A stretch of 64,000 bases of DNA, taken from the NCBI RefSeq assembly GCF_033807715.1, contig NC_084607.1, positions 13,962,441-14,026,440 of the forward strand, in the 5' to 3' direction. The position numbers and the translations under genes are program-made. Origin of the DNA: Cololabis saira. Lineage: Eukaryota > Chordata > Actinopteri > Beloniformes > Belonidae. Shown piece after piece: positions 27,069-41,100 of the stretch. How positions within the stretch are numbered: the stretch's first letter is position 1; the number at the start of each line of letters is the position of its first letter. The notes below the pieces were generated by a model that was not told the origin of the DNA, made no database searches, and was given only the letters and a program-made list of their open reading frames with translations.

Positions 27069-27350
27069 ACAAGGCTTATAAAAATTTGATATCGATATCA
27101 GATTACGGCAACAATTCGAATTTCTGTTTGGGCATGAAAACATACTGTGTGACATCTCCCATCAGAGACTGTTTTACGCCTGTTGTTGTTCTATTTCACC
27201 ACATTGGCAAGAACTGACCCAGCCCAACCCTGGTTAGACTGAATGTGTGCAAATGGGAAGTCCAGAAACTAGTTGGAACATAAACACCTAACCTCACCAC
27301 AAACTAGCTGTTATACCTTGGATTAGCTCATGCTAAGATAACAATCATTA

Positions 27351-28200
27351 CTGTGGATTCACACCGAAAGCGTCAAAAACCGCCTGCGGAGGCTCAGGAC
27401 GCCTGCATCGTGCTGCTTGCCAAAGTCTGTCAACGCCTGCAGTGGGCGGGGCTTTTAAGCTGCGCTGCAGAACGGGAGGGAAAAAAGTACATATATCTAT
27501 ATATATCTTCGGTTTCATCTTTTATCATGGATCGCACTTTGGGAAGCCTTCTTTATACTTCTTTATTTTCGTATAGACAAGAGTGAATTTGATGCTCTCT
27601 TTAACGAGGTTGGTCCACAGATCAACACCGTTGGTCCCGGTGAAGCTGCAGTCTGTCTGCATAGAACACCACTGACACACCGGGTCGTAGCAGATTTGGT
27701 CATATTGTTTAAACTGTGTTTTGTGATTAATGAGCATGTTTTTTTTTTATTATTTTGCGTTGGATCGATGTAGCAAATACAATAGTCCATCCAGCTCTTC
27801 AACCATCAGTTACGTGTTTCAGCAGTTCAGGTAAAAACGGCAGTCAAATCAGCAAAAATGTCAGTTTGCTGAATGAAATATATTAATTCCTGATAGAATA
27901 AGTTTGTTAGTGCACAGCTATGCTCATGCATGTGAATGAGTGTACGTTTGTGTGTACACGAAAGTACAATGTGCATTGAGGCTTCTTGCTTTGGGAATCC
28001 CGGTCTGTGATTGGACGCTGCCTCAGCGTTGCAGCTCCTCATTTGCATAAGGTTGAGATCCTCTCAACTTCAAATTGACGCTCTGGACGTGCTGTTCCCG
28101 ACGCCTCCAAGGCCTCCAACGCTTCTTGCAGCGTTTCATTGAAAATGAATGGCAGCCGGACGCCTATGACACAGGTAACGCTTTTGGTGTGATTCCACAG
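27351..28200. mobile_element. PIF/Harbinger-like non-autonomous transposon
   Basis: 850 bp with terminal inverted repeats: left CTGTGGATTCACACCGAAAG, right ends CACCAAAAGCG-type in reverse complement (two or three mismatches). Flanked by 3-bp TTA at 27348-27350 and 28201-28203, the duplication used by PIF/Harbinger elements. Subterminal repeats ACGCCTGC and ACGCCT occur at both ends. No transposase ORF. Confidence 0.7.
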
Positions 28201-28658
28201 TTACCTCAGAGTCATTCATATCACATCCTAATTTCTGATGTAGCTGCTGAAATAACATTTGGAGATGAAAAACTGAAGCGAGGCCTGCCAGAGCCCCCGA
28301 CTGAGCTCCTCCAGGAACCTCTACTAGCGGACGCTTGGCTAGGTTTCAGTGAACGGAGACCTCCCCTGGAGGACCATCAACAATTGGCTGGGGATTAATA
28401 CAAGTCCAGGCCAGCATAGAGGATGGCTGGGCTGAAGGAGCAGCCTATTCCAGCTGCTGCAAGGGTTGGTAGCAAATGAGCTTGAGGCAATCTTTTACAG
28501 GAATGGGGAATGAGTACGACCGGAGTACAGATAAGTGACATGAACAACAGTGCTAATGAAATAGCTTTTCAAAAAAACAGTAGTATTGACAATCCTAACG
28601 ATTCCCATCCCTAGTCTTCCATGCCAGCAGCAGTAGCAAGCTTTGGCCATGCCTTCTA
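28201..28658. other. No gene seen
   Basis: Intronic sequence between two MITE-type elements. A 107-codon ORF (28075-28398) runs out of the Harbinger-like element and has no recognisable domain. Confidence 0.4.
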
Positions 28659-29248
28659 ATGGCGCTTTTCCACTAGTATCTGCTCAGCGCGGCTCGGCTC
28701 GGGACGGCTCGTACCGCCTCTACCCGCTTTGTCCCCGTTTGTTTTTCCACAGCCAGGTGAGAAGTGGGCCGGTTGGGGTGAAGCTGCTGTGACGTACTCG
28801 ATTGCGCAACACCTTTGTTCGTGTCGGCACAGATGAGAAAATCAGCCGGAGCCGCGAGCGGGTGAGAGTAAAACAGCCCGTCTACATCCCTTTTTTAATT
28901 CTCTCGTTAGCCACCAGGTTTATGAACATCTGCACCTCAGAGTTGGATCATGAAACAGACGTTTGCGCTGTATAATAAAATCGCCGCGAGCCGTGAGTCG
29001 CTCTCGCGCTGACTCCCGCTTCCTTATTCAAACGTCTGACGGCCCCGCCCCCCGACCAATCAGTGGCCTGTAATGTGATGACGTCAGATATAGTGCCAGC
29101 TCAGCCCGGTTAGAACCTCGGCAGAATGGTTACAGAAAAAGTATCGGCTTGGCACGGCTCTACCCGCCTTGGCCCGTAGTAGAAAAGCGCAAGACGGGGG
29201 CGTGGTGGGTAGAAGCGCGCTGAGGTGGTACTAGTGGAAAAGCGCCAT
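28659..29248. mobile_element. MITE with perfect 20-bp terminal inverted repeats
   Basis: ATGGCGCTTTTCCACTAGTA (28659-28678) is the exact reverse complement of 29229-29248. Both ends continue with CGGCTC/GGCTCGG-type subterminal repeats. 590 bp, GC-rich, no ORF. The superfamily is not assigned and no clear target duplication was found. Confidence 0.8.
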
Positions 29249-31802
29249 CATTTGCTAACCTTCAGTGACAGTCATTTAAACTACTAAGTGTGTGAAGACC
29301 ATGAACTGACGAAGTGCTTCCTCTTTTCAAGAACTTAACATGTTCCTAACAGGTATGTCTATTTATGCATCTTCAACCTCTGAAGAGCAACGCTGAGATC
29401 ATCAAAGATGCAAACCATCAAAACAAGCAAAGGTCAGACAGCTGCGCCCAGAGGAGTCTTTGACTAACCAATTAGAGACCAGCATGAAGTCACATGGAAG
29501 AAAAGTTTAAGAACATGCAATACACACTCATTTGGCCGGCGCCCCTCGCCATTGAAATCTATGTATTTCAGTCTGCACAAAAAACAACTCTGAATAAACC
29601 CAGTATGGGATGGGAAGGCTTGAAAAATTAAGTCAGACACATTTTATGAGTGCACAGATGTGATAATTACTTTTTATTACGTAATTTATGTGTACTGTGT
29701 CTATATTTTTATTTTTTTTCCCCAGTAATTTTAATGGGGGCGGCACCCTAGCGCCCCCTATTGACAAGCCACCACTGCCGGTATTATCATAATACAAAAA
29801 ATGATGATTTTTTTCAGTCAATGACACCCTATGAGACTTTGTTGACTAAAGTTTTGACCCTATGTTTACCGTAGCTCAAGAGAAAGGGCAGTCATCAGCC
29901 AGTCCGAACGTTTTTCTGGCTTGGTCACAGTTGAGGGGCAAGACAATTATTTACTAGCACAGCGTCTCATGCATTTACCTGGGTGTGAGTCCATGAAGAC
30001 TAAATACACACCTTCACACATGTATGAATGTTTGTTTGAGGGATCATCATAACTAAAAAAAAGTGTGCCATATGAATAAACTATTTTCCTGCAAGTAAAA
30101 ACGAGTGAGTCTACGTTTGCTTTACTGCAGCCGTGCTGTGGTTTTCGCTGTGGTTCTGTTAATGTAGGTTTTTTTGTTCGTATGATAAATGGCTGCCCAT
30201 TGATTATATTTGCATCACAGCAAAGCTCATATAAAATGAAACTGTCTTTTACTCCTCTGATTCCGATGGAACCAAGTAATATTTCAGAGGCTTAAATTAA
30301 CTGTTTTTTTCCAATCAGGATGCAGTCAACAGTGACAATGATATTTTGTACAAGTTTTTGCAAAACACATTATTTTTAATATGCATGAAAGCTTGATGTG
30401 TGAATTTGGCTGGAAACATCCCTCTGTTTTAAGCATTTCATCCGACATGCTGTCACATTTAATCAAAGTATTATTACAACATACTAGTAATAACCCAGTT
30501 TAATGAGTTGCAGGATTTCAGGCAAACGCTGCCCTGGGATTTAACTTCGTTTCTGTTAATCACAACCTGAAGAGTGTCAGCATGGGCAGGGCAAAGAGAT
30601 TTAGTGAACGGCCCAGACCTCCCACCGGACAACAAATGTTCGTCATTACAAGGAGTGATAATGAACTCTGGCCACTAAACAATAAGCCCTCCCACAGAAT
30701 GACCACGTCCAAGTATCCATTATGTTCTGTGTTGGTGCGGCTCTGAAGTAATTTAGCAACAAGGCTATTGCACTATAAATTCTGAGGAAGTCTCCTGGGG
30801 TCTCATTGGGAACGTCTTGAGCAGTGTGCATGAGTAATGAGTGTCCTGGTCCTCGATGAAACAAGCTCATCTCAAAGACAAAACTTTCTCGAAGAAATAT
30901 GCTGTGATAAATGAAAAATAAAAGAACATTGACATCTTGTTTAGTGAGAAATTAGTCTGAATTGTATCCTTGTCTTCTGCAGAGGAACCTGAGTCCAAGA
31001 ACGTTAGGGTTGAGGTCATGATTGGTAGTTAAAGAGCTCAGTGGTGGTAGAGCTGGATGTTTCGATGTTCTGGGCTGAACTACCATTGCGGGGACGTTGC
31101 AGGACGTGCTTTTGGATTGACAGACTTGGGTGATAATTCCCCATTCTGTATTTTATTCCTATGTTCAGCACTTTGGTTCGAGGTTGCTACACCAAAGTGT
31201 TTTATAAATAACCTCAGCTTGGTTTGGATGGATAAAATGTGTTTTTGGAGTTACAGTCAAATTTCAGGTTAAATGTAGTTTTGTTGTATTTTAAACTGCA
31301 TCAGCCAGTTGTTTGAGTCCATTTTGCTTCGCTGATAAGCGTTTTGCATATTTTTAATCACAGTTAAACACACATGAGAGTTACACATTTCTGCTAAACA
31401 TTTCTATCTTTTCTGTCTATAATGTGTAAAGAAAATTGTACAAACCAACTGTCCTGCAATGTCCCAAAAAGCAAATATCAGACAGACCTGCTACCTGAAC
31501 AAAGACAATGTTCTTCTGCTGCAGGATTCTCATAACGTCTGTCTCATTGCACTTCCTAAAAATGGCATCTCCCTCTTTCCTGATATGACGGAGCGGATCT
31601 CGCCCGGTGAGGCTGCTCCATTATTAAACTATCGCTCACTTAGATTACAGTTCTGATGACATCTTATCATTAATCACCAGCAACTGAAGCCTGCCATCCC
31701 CAAAGTATATGAAGAGTTAACAGTCCAGTGGTCCAGGTGATTACAGCAGTCCTGTGGGCAATTCAGCTTGGAGAGCAACAGAAGTGAATAACAATTCAGG
31801 AA
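29249..31802. other. No gene seen
   Basis: Intronic AT-rich sequence. The segment at 29735-29780 (GGGGGCGGCACCCTAGCGCC) may be a repeat edge, not classified. Confidence 0.5.
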
Positions 31803-32117
<315 letters not shown>

Positions 32118-33479
32118 ACAAACAAGCGACTGGGCAGCAGCCTTTGTACAGGTGTCTGTAGTTGCACGTCAACATGCAAGTTGCCTGTCCATACTAAGAA
32201 AGGAAACTACATTATTGTGCAATTTTTGAATCTTTATTGTAAAGCGATGGTTTGGCTCCGAGGACCAAATGAGGTATTGTAGGTTCTGTCATGTGATTGA
32301 GTTGACCAGGTGTCTAAATTCACGCAGTCCTGCAGCACAACAAAGAATCGTATAAAATATTTGACCTTGAACAAAATCCCATTTAACTGCTGTCATTTCA
32401 ATGCTGTGTTCCTGTTTTTTTTTTCTTTGAAATAATAATTATTCATGGTTGGGCCTGCAGAGGGGAATGACTGACACTTGCTCTCCTTGAGCAATAACAC
32501 GTTCAATTGAATCGAGCGCCGGGCTGTCACATTAACATGTGGCACGGCAAAGAATCCACCGACACCGGCGGGAGGAGGCCATGACAGACCAGAAAGCCTA
32601 AACTTCACACTTTTAAACAGGTACTATTGTTTCCTATTTCTTGGGTGTTATTTCTTTTGAATTAACTTGCATCTCATGGACTGAAATCCCAGCCGACGAT
32701 CAAAATAAATTCAACTGAAGAAGCTTCACCTTCTACAGCAGCATCAACTGTGTGGCACCTCAAACCGAACGTGTGCAGCTTTGCTGCAGCACCTCAGCAT
32801 GACTGTTGAGATCTAGATCAATGCAGTTCTTTTTAGATTTACTGTGTAGCTTCCAGCAATGTGACAGTCAATGATATTTATAAATGGAGTGCAGACAAAT
32901 TGCATAACTTTGGGAGTTTTCTGGAGAAAGTACAAAAGAAGACTGGAAGGGGAGATAGAGGAGGGGGAGCTTAGACAGGATCTGATCTCTGGTCAGCACG
33001 GGCACAGTTTGCCGGGAGGGGATTATTAACAAGCTAGAATCTGTAACAGTGGCCCGACTGCTGGATGTTTCCACATTGATAACGTCTGTAAAAGGACAGA
33101 GCTGTTTTGGTTTGGCAGACAAACAGCCGAGGCTCGTACACGGCCGTGAGTCGGGACCTGCACACAATTTGTGACCGAGGAGAAGTAACCTTGTTTCCTT
33201 GAGTTTGTATCTTTTCCTTCAGAGGATTAATTTAACAATAACCTCTAGTTCCATTCCTTCAGGCTTATCAGGACCTTGATGCTGAAGAGTCCTGTGTGTG
33301 GTGTGATTTGATGATGCTGTACATTGTTCAGGTAAACAAAAGTAACAGGGATCTTTTTAAAAACTAAAGAGGAATTTCAGCCTCCCTTCTGCCTCCGCAT
33401 CGTTTTTAAGCCGTAACAAGGGGCTCCGAGTTCATGATGAAGGGTTTGTTTACATCACGGACCAAGCTCTGACTAGAAT
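32118..33479. other. No gene seen
   Basis: Intronic sequence without recognisable coding or mobile features. Confidence 0.5.
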
Positions 33480-33637
33480 TATCCCGCTTTCACACCTTTT
33501 TTTTCAACCTCATCTTGATGGGAACAAGACAAAGGAGATGACTGGATTTTAGAAGGAGAAAAAAAAAGTCAAACACTATTCCAATCCTGGGAGGTGAAAT
33601 GCAGATTGTGGAGGAGTATAAATACCTCCGTGTTCAG

Positions 33638-34268
<631 letters not shown>

Positions 34269-34824
34269 GTGTTCACTGATGTCCACAAGAAGGAACAAAG
34301 CAGACAAAGCGTCTGGAGGAAGCCTAGGTCCTTCAGTGTTGTCAGAAAGATGTTGCAGATCTTCCACAAGTCTGTGGTAGAGAGCACAATTGTGTCTGCA
34401 GTCATCTGCTGAGGGGGGGCAGGACATCAGGACCAATGACTTAAAAAAGTTGAAAAAACTGGAAAAAGGTCTGTTTCTGGAGCCTCTAGAGCTCAAACTG
34501 TGGAAAGAAGGACGCTTTATAAAATAATGTAACCGACAATGCTGAGTGTCTGCAGTTAGAGGCTTCTTCAGGCTCGCTGCAACACAGATCCTTCCTGCCC
34601 TGAGTTACAACCATCTACAGTGACTCTGAAAAGCTGTAGCTAAATTATTGACTGACCATCACTGCAACACAAAGTATTATTGAACTGAATCCAAACGAAC
34701 AGGTCATCAACCAGCCTCACATGTTGCTGTACATCAGAAGTAGGCAGTATGAAGAGTCGCTCTTCAAAAAAAGGATGGAGTGAAGAGGAGTGTCAGACTC
34801 CACCACCTCCTGACACCTGCTGCT

Positions 34825-35561
34825 TAGGGCTGTTCGATTAATCGATTTTAAATCGTAATCTCGATTATGTAATTAGAACGATGTTAAAACGTGAAAATCG
34901 TAAAATCGATTTTTCACTTTTTTTTTTTTTTTTTTTCTTTTACCTTGTCTGCACACATATTAATGATTGATACCATATTAATGATTGATGGAAATGCCTC
35001 TCAATACCTGCGACAAGTGCCCCATCAGAGAGGCTCTTTAGTGTAGGAGGGAGCGTTGGAACATGCCACCGGGCATCCCTCAAGCCAGATGCGGTAGACC
35101 GGCTCGTGTTCCTTGCAAAAAACTTGCAAATGTGAATAGCAAATGTAATGACTGACATTACACACCTCTACCTCCTTCATGGGTTGCATTATTATTTAGC
35201 ATGCAAAGACCCAGTTTAGTATAATTAGAAAATGTCTTGTTTTATTTAATTGGAAATATAACTTACTGTATGTTTGCAAGTGCTGATGAGAGTGAGAGAT
35301 AAAACTTTATATTTTATTATATTTTTTAAAACTTTTTTTCAACTTATTTTACAGAGTTTTGCACTTTATTCATTCATTTTTGGTTTAATAAGAGCAAAGT
35401 TTGCACTTAAAGCCCAATGGGGCAAATGTTCAATAAAAAAAACAGCATATTTGAAATAATTTCTTTGCCTTTTGTCAATTCACAAAATAATCGTAATCGT
35501 AAATCGGATTTTGAGAGAAAAAAATCGAGATTTTATTTTTGGGCAAAATCGAACAGCCCTA
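34825..35561 (+). mobile_element. hAT element retaining a transposase C-terminus
   Basis: TIRs TAGGGCTGTTCGATT and AATCGAACAGCCCTA. Exact 8-bp duplication CTGCTGCT at 34817-34824 and 35562-35569. 737 bp; a deletion derivative with part of the coding sequence (next entry). Subterminal ATCGATT/AATCGTAA repeats. Confidence 0.9.
34992..35137 (+). pseudogene. hAT transposase dimerisation-domain remnant
   Basis: The frame reads IPATSAPSERLFSVGGS...RASLKPDAVDRLVFLAKNLQM then a stop. This is the hAT C-terminal signature (P-x-S-x-P-x-ER-x-FS, later R-x-x-L-x-P-x-x-VD-x-L-x-FL-x-KN). DDE and BED zinc-finger parts are missing, so it is not functional. Confidence 0.9.
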
Positions 35562-35640
35562 CTGCTGCTATGAACAGAGCTGCAGAAACACGGCTGAAAT
35601 CTGTCTCTTTGATATTTTAACAAAGCATGTCATGTAAATT

Positions 35641-37109
35641 GACTTAATGCCTCGGGAAATTAGGTGTGCTTTTGAAGAAGGAGCATAAAATGACCCCTAT
35701 TTATGTTAGGTCAACGGATTCATTTTAAATGTAATTAAAAGTATGATACTGCATTTATTTTAAGTACCTGCATGAATACAGACAATCCCAATATGCGCAG
35801 CTGCTATGAAGCTTATTCATCTATCTATTTGTGGATGTGTTGGTTAGTAACAGCTATTCAGTTAAAGAGTTGCTTACAAGAGATTGTTTTTAAGCTCGCA
35901 TAAACAGAACTGGAGAAGTTATTATAAAACCACAAATATCTGTAATCCAGACTTCCTCATCATACCATTCAGTAGCTTCTGACTTATTGGATCAAACCAG
36001 TTGAGTGATACGAAGGCAAGGAGTGCAAAACACAATGACTTATTATGTCATATGTGTGAAATTATTTCTTAGTTGCCAGATTGAACCGGCTCCGTGGACT
36101 GTTTAACTGGCTCTGATGTCAAAAAGCGTTGGTATTTCCAGAGCCATTTCCTTGAAATAGTGGCAACATTTCTCTTTTTTTTTTTTTTTTTTGCAGACAT
36201 CATTCACAAAATGTCAAAAAAAAAGAAGAAAAGATTTATTTTGTAATTAATGTCAACCAGTACATGTCTCAGGGCTGCACTGCAATGAAGACTGCTCATT
36301 AATTATATAGAGTTGTGCCTCACCATCCGTCCTTCTATAACATAGAGTTTTCCGTGTTAAATGAGGGCCAGGCACATCTCTGTCCTCATCAACCCTTCTG
36401 ATGCTCCTGTTCCAGAGTTCCCCTGCCTCCCCGAGCCAATTAATGTGGACTGGCAGAATATTTGTAGGCTGCAGCCTCTCATACAATTTCAACACTTCTC
36501 TGAGAAGCATCTGCAAGTGCTTTTGACTCCTGCGAAATCAATAGAGCTGAGATGCCCTTTTAAGTCTAGCAATGCGTTTCTGTTTGATCTTTATGATTCT
36601 GTAGAGAATGAGAGAAAAGCTCAGAGAAAAGGAGGGAGGAAATTGGTGGCGAAGGAGCGACTGTTTCATCGGGTCCTGTACGGTTATGCGACGACCCGCA
36701 CACGAAATAAATGAGGCCATGCGGGTGTTCTCTTCAGGAGGCTCGGTAATGAACACTGCGCCATTTGTCTAGTGAGTTTAAATGGTCTGTCACAAGCTTA
36801 ATGTAACAAGATAGACTGCCCAGCACTGGCCAGTGCGCTGAAACTTAGGGGAGTTAGTTTGGTGTTGCATGTTGTATGTTAATGCATGTTCCACAGATAA
36901 AGCCTGCTGAGACTTTGATGGGGGAAAAAAAAAACACTCCATCCTCTTAAATAATTCTGTTTGTGGTATATTGTCATTTTAGAGCCCAATGAAAGTATGA
37001 ATATAAATAAATAATATAAAAATCAATACAACTACATTAACTTTCCAAGGTTCAGGTCAGTATTCCAAAAGTAAATTTTAGGACCATGTTAATGTCAGAC
37101 GACTCAGAT
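35641..37109. other. No gene seen
   Basis: Intronic sequence. Two overlapping ORFs near 36253-36756 have no recognised domain. Confidence 0.5.
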
Positions 37110-37310
37110 ATTCATTACAAATCAACTGAAATATTGCAAGCTTTTTATTATTTTAATATTGCTGATTATGGCTTACAGTTTAAGATTAGGATTCCCAGAA
37201 TATTCAAATTTTTTGAGATAGGATATTTGAGTTTTCTTAAGCTGTAAGCCATGATCAGCAATATTAAAATAATAAAAGGCTTGCAATATTTCAGTTGATT
37301 TATAATGAAT
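37110..37310. repeat. Long palindromic repeat (about 70-bp arms)
   Basis: The left arm begins ATTCATTACAAATCAACTGA and the right arm ends with its near complement (few mismatches) around a loop of about 55-60 bp. The arms include TTTTAATATTGCTGAT. The sequence resembles a widespread fish repeat continuing to about 37370; I suspect a mariner-type MITE core. Confidence 0.8.
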
Positions 37311-37375
37311 CCAGAATGTATGACATTTTTGCATTACAGAAAATAAAGGACTTTATCACAATATTCAAATTTTCA

Positions 37376-37494
37376 AATATATACATATATATATATACAT
37401 ATATACACATATATATATATACATATATACACATATATATATATATACATATATACATATATATATATACATATATACATATATATATATATAT
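37376..37494. repeat. (TA)n-rich microsatellite with CA steps
   Basis: ATATATACATATATACACAT pattern, low complexity. Confidence 0.95.
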
Positions 37495-37669
37495 AATGAA
37501 ATACAGTACTTCAGAGGGACTCTGCTGTAGTGGGGCACCTGAGTGATGGACAGGAAGCTGAATGCATGGAGCTGGTAGACAGTTTGTGTCGGAACCTGAA
37601 AATGATCAGGACATAGATAAGATAATTGTGGATTTTTGTTAGGATCGGGAATCCCTATTTCCAATATGA

Positions 37670-38110
37670 CAGACTGGATTAGAGATGTAACACCGAGGCT
37701 GGAAGGGACATGGAATTCTGTACCTCTCGAGGAAGTTTAGGTGCTTCAGTGTTTGCAGAAAGATGTTTATCTTCCAAGAGTCTGTGGTGGAGAGAGCAGT
37801 TTTATCTGCAGTCATTTGTTGGAGCAGCAGCATCGGGGGCCAGGGACTTACAGAAACTAAACAAACTGATAGAGAGGGATGAGTCTGTGCTGGGGATTGG
37901 GGTAAATAATAAAAAAAAAAGGCATGAGCTGTCTAAATATATGAACTACATAATCCTGTGGACAGCAAACTGATGAAACTACGCTGCGTAGGCAGATGCT
38001 TCTTCAGATTTTCCACGAGGTTGTTCCTTCCTTTAACACACGATATCTCTTCATAATGACTATGTGTTCTACCTGCTGTTAACACTTTATTATTAAAGTC
38101 GCAACAATAT
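37670..38110 (+). pseudogene. LINE ORF2 C-terminal fragment, same family as 33480-35640
   Basis: Reads RKFRCFSVCRKMFIFQESVV and SAVICW in one plus frame, matching the block at 34318-34405, then decayed sequence. Frameshifted and truncated. Confidence 0.65.
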
Positions 38111-41100
38111 GATTTTCATTTCTGGAATAATAAAAGGTCTGGTGGATAGAATGACATAATTAATTCCCCTTGTTAAACTGCCAGCTCCTTCCTCCATCTC
38201 GTAGTAGCTGAGGAAACTCGTGGGAGGAGGGCTTATTAGACAAATAGTTTGGTTAATGCATAGTCATTTTCCTTTATCCTGCTGTGAACAAGTCATGGGC
38301 GTAACCATGAATATGACGTACTAGTACCCAAACCCCAACTGAAGCCCAATAAATGAATGTCTGTGGTGCTAAAGTGGGAGTTATATATGCAAGTTTTCAG
38401 CTTTCTGGCTGTTTTGTTCTGCATATATAACATTCTTTATCTACGATGAAAACTCTATTTAATGTAGCCTATATCATTTATGGCGTAGCGTCGTTGTCAT
38501 AATCATTGAGATGGGGAGGATTTCACAGCTGCAGAGGGGCAAAATAAATAGGCCTAAGACTTTAGGGATTGTTCAGTACAGTCAGATCTGATAAAGAAAA
38601 TAATAAAAAATAACTTCACAAAACAACAACAAGCCCAAAGTCGCTTATAAGCGGACTTGGCAACACAGATTATGAGTTGATGGAGGAAAAGGGGATTATG
38701 TCTCCTTTTTCTGCATCAACCACGCCCACTCTACATTGCTGACCAACCACACAACAGATCTCAGCAACCACACGAGAAAAAAGTTCTGGACGGATGATGC
38801 ATCGAGCACAAGCTGAGAGAACTTCCAAACCAGACCCTCCAGAACACAATGATGTCATTTTGTTGTGTGAACAGGAACACGTTTCTCTGTTCTTGTGGAG
38901 GATGTGTCAGGCGTTACAAACGTGGTGCATTCAGATGGGATTTAAATCACAGACGTCCTGTGTGATTATTGCAAATTAACCCCAGATCATTTTAATCCCA
39001 TGCAGAGTTAACTACGCACGTCGCTTTTACTACAGACGTTGGGGCAACCTGGAAGTGATAACGTGTGGGAGAGGATATTAACCTACATTGACTGCATTAT
39101 GCTCAGCGTGTAGTATAATACTCAAAATATATAATCTCTAAGACAAGCCCACCGTGCATAAATTAACAAATACATTAAATGGTGTCTTGGCCGGTGTGCA
39201 TCTGTTGAACAGGGAGATGCAGTTTAGCTCCTTTGAACAGTTTGGTGATTTTGTGGATATAATTTGAAGGAACCACGTAGTGGGGTGTGTGGAAGAGCAA
39301 CCTGTCGCTCGACTTGCCTGCATGAACCAGCTCACAGGCGTCAGAGTTCCTCTCTAAACAGAAAGACCTTTATTCACCGTAGGTTCAACTCTCCAAAACG
39401 ACGGTCATCAAAGCCTGACAATACTTTAATAGCTTAGGAGGTTTCACATTATTGACTAAAAAAAAAAGGAACAGAAAGTGGTAGATGGTTCCACAAACAG
39501 CTGGTGACTGACACATAGGTGTGGAAAATGATGGTGCGATTGCTGAGACGATCTCACAGTAACTAACTGCAGCGAGGTAAAGAAGCATGTTAATTAAAAT
39601 GAAAGATACTGAAAGATACTAAAATGCAGCCACCGAGCAGAACACTGACACAATCTCTCCCATCCTTGTATGTAGTGTGTTTTGTATAAATTGTATAACA
39701 TTTTCTGGAAAAGTACATAATATTCCAGCTTTGCCATTTTCCCCAAGTGGCATGAAATCAGCACGAGACCTCAGTGACACAGGAAATAAAACTAAGTCAA
39801 ACTCCTTGTTTGCTTACTGACACATTGGTTGTTGTAGTATCGGTAATTTAGTTTTAAAAGCAGCAGGTTTCAGTGATGTGGGGTTCCCGAAGCAGCAAAT
39901 GGATGAATGGTGAGGATAAGATGAGATTTGCTGTGCCCATGGCTGATGGGTTGTTGCAGAGACAGAAGAGCAACCCACAGGTGTTTCTCTCCGCACACTC
40001 GCGCACATTATAATCCTTTCATTTAAAATGCATAACCTTTGATACTTTTACAACTGGTGGCTACAACAGTTCATCGTTTTGAGAATCCGGTGATAGCTTT
40101 TGAAATGCTGCCATCCTCATTTAAGGTTGCCACTGACTTACATTCTTTTTTGCACTCAAGCGAGAAAATATTACACCCATTTGACTCTTGTATTGGCACC
40201 CATTCACCACGATCGAGAATGCTCTCTTTACTGCTGAAAAATGTGTATTTGCTTTGCGGTAACTCGAAACATATCTCTCTGATCATTACCTAAAAAATAA
40301 TATCTGGTATACAACTTGATGTTTAGTGGGAAAAAATCTATTCCCGGACGGAGAAGAGACAGGCTTGTTACTATGCACAGAGAATATTCATGAGTGTGCG
40401 CTTGCCTAGATGGACTACATTATTGATCTTAACCTCTATTTTAGACTGGAAATGCATTAGTTTGTATGTATTCTCAGTCCTTGCATTTTGGTCCGTCTGC
40501 TACAGTGTTGTGTAGTCATTTGTTTATAAAGAAGCACCTGCGAGAACTAGAACATCATGTACTGCACGACTGACAGTTACATGCTTTTCGGATCACATTA
40601 CAAGCACGACGAGACATTAGTGGATGAATCTTTCAAAGGAATTCGCACAACTGTCACGAAATAGCCCTACAGAACATTTCTTGTGGGTTTAATTCTTAAA
40701 AAAGCAAAAAAGCTGTTTTCTAATAAAATGATAACAGCGTGTCAGCTTCATAAATATATAATTATTGGAAAATTAAGTTCTTAATAACATGCAGATTAAT
40801 GAGCATGTGTTATGTAATTGTCTCACCAGGGGATAATAGTGTGTTTTGTGTGTCTCACTATTTGTTTTAATTATGATAGCCTGTGGTGTAAAAAGTGCAG
40901 ATTGCTGTTTGGGTCAATGGAGCGTTGTGTAACCAGTTTTTTGTGTGGAAGTGAGATGTGCACAGTCCTACGCCTGCATGAGCACACTGACATTTCAGAG
41001 ATAGTAGTGTTTATTTTTTCATTTTCATCTATTTTGACATGAAGGAAAAAAATAAGTCAGATTTTTTTTAAAACAACAGATTATGGAGTTAAAACAAAAC

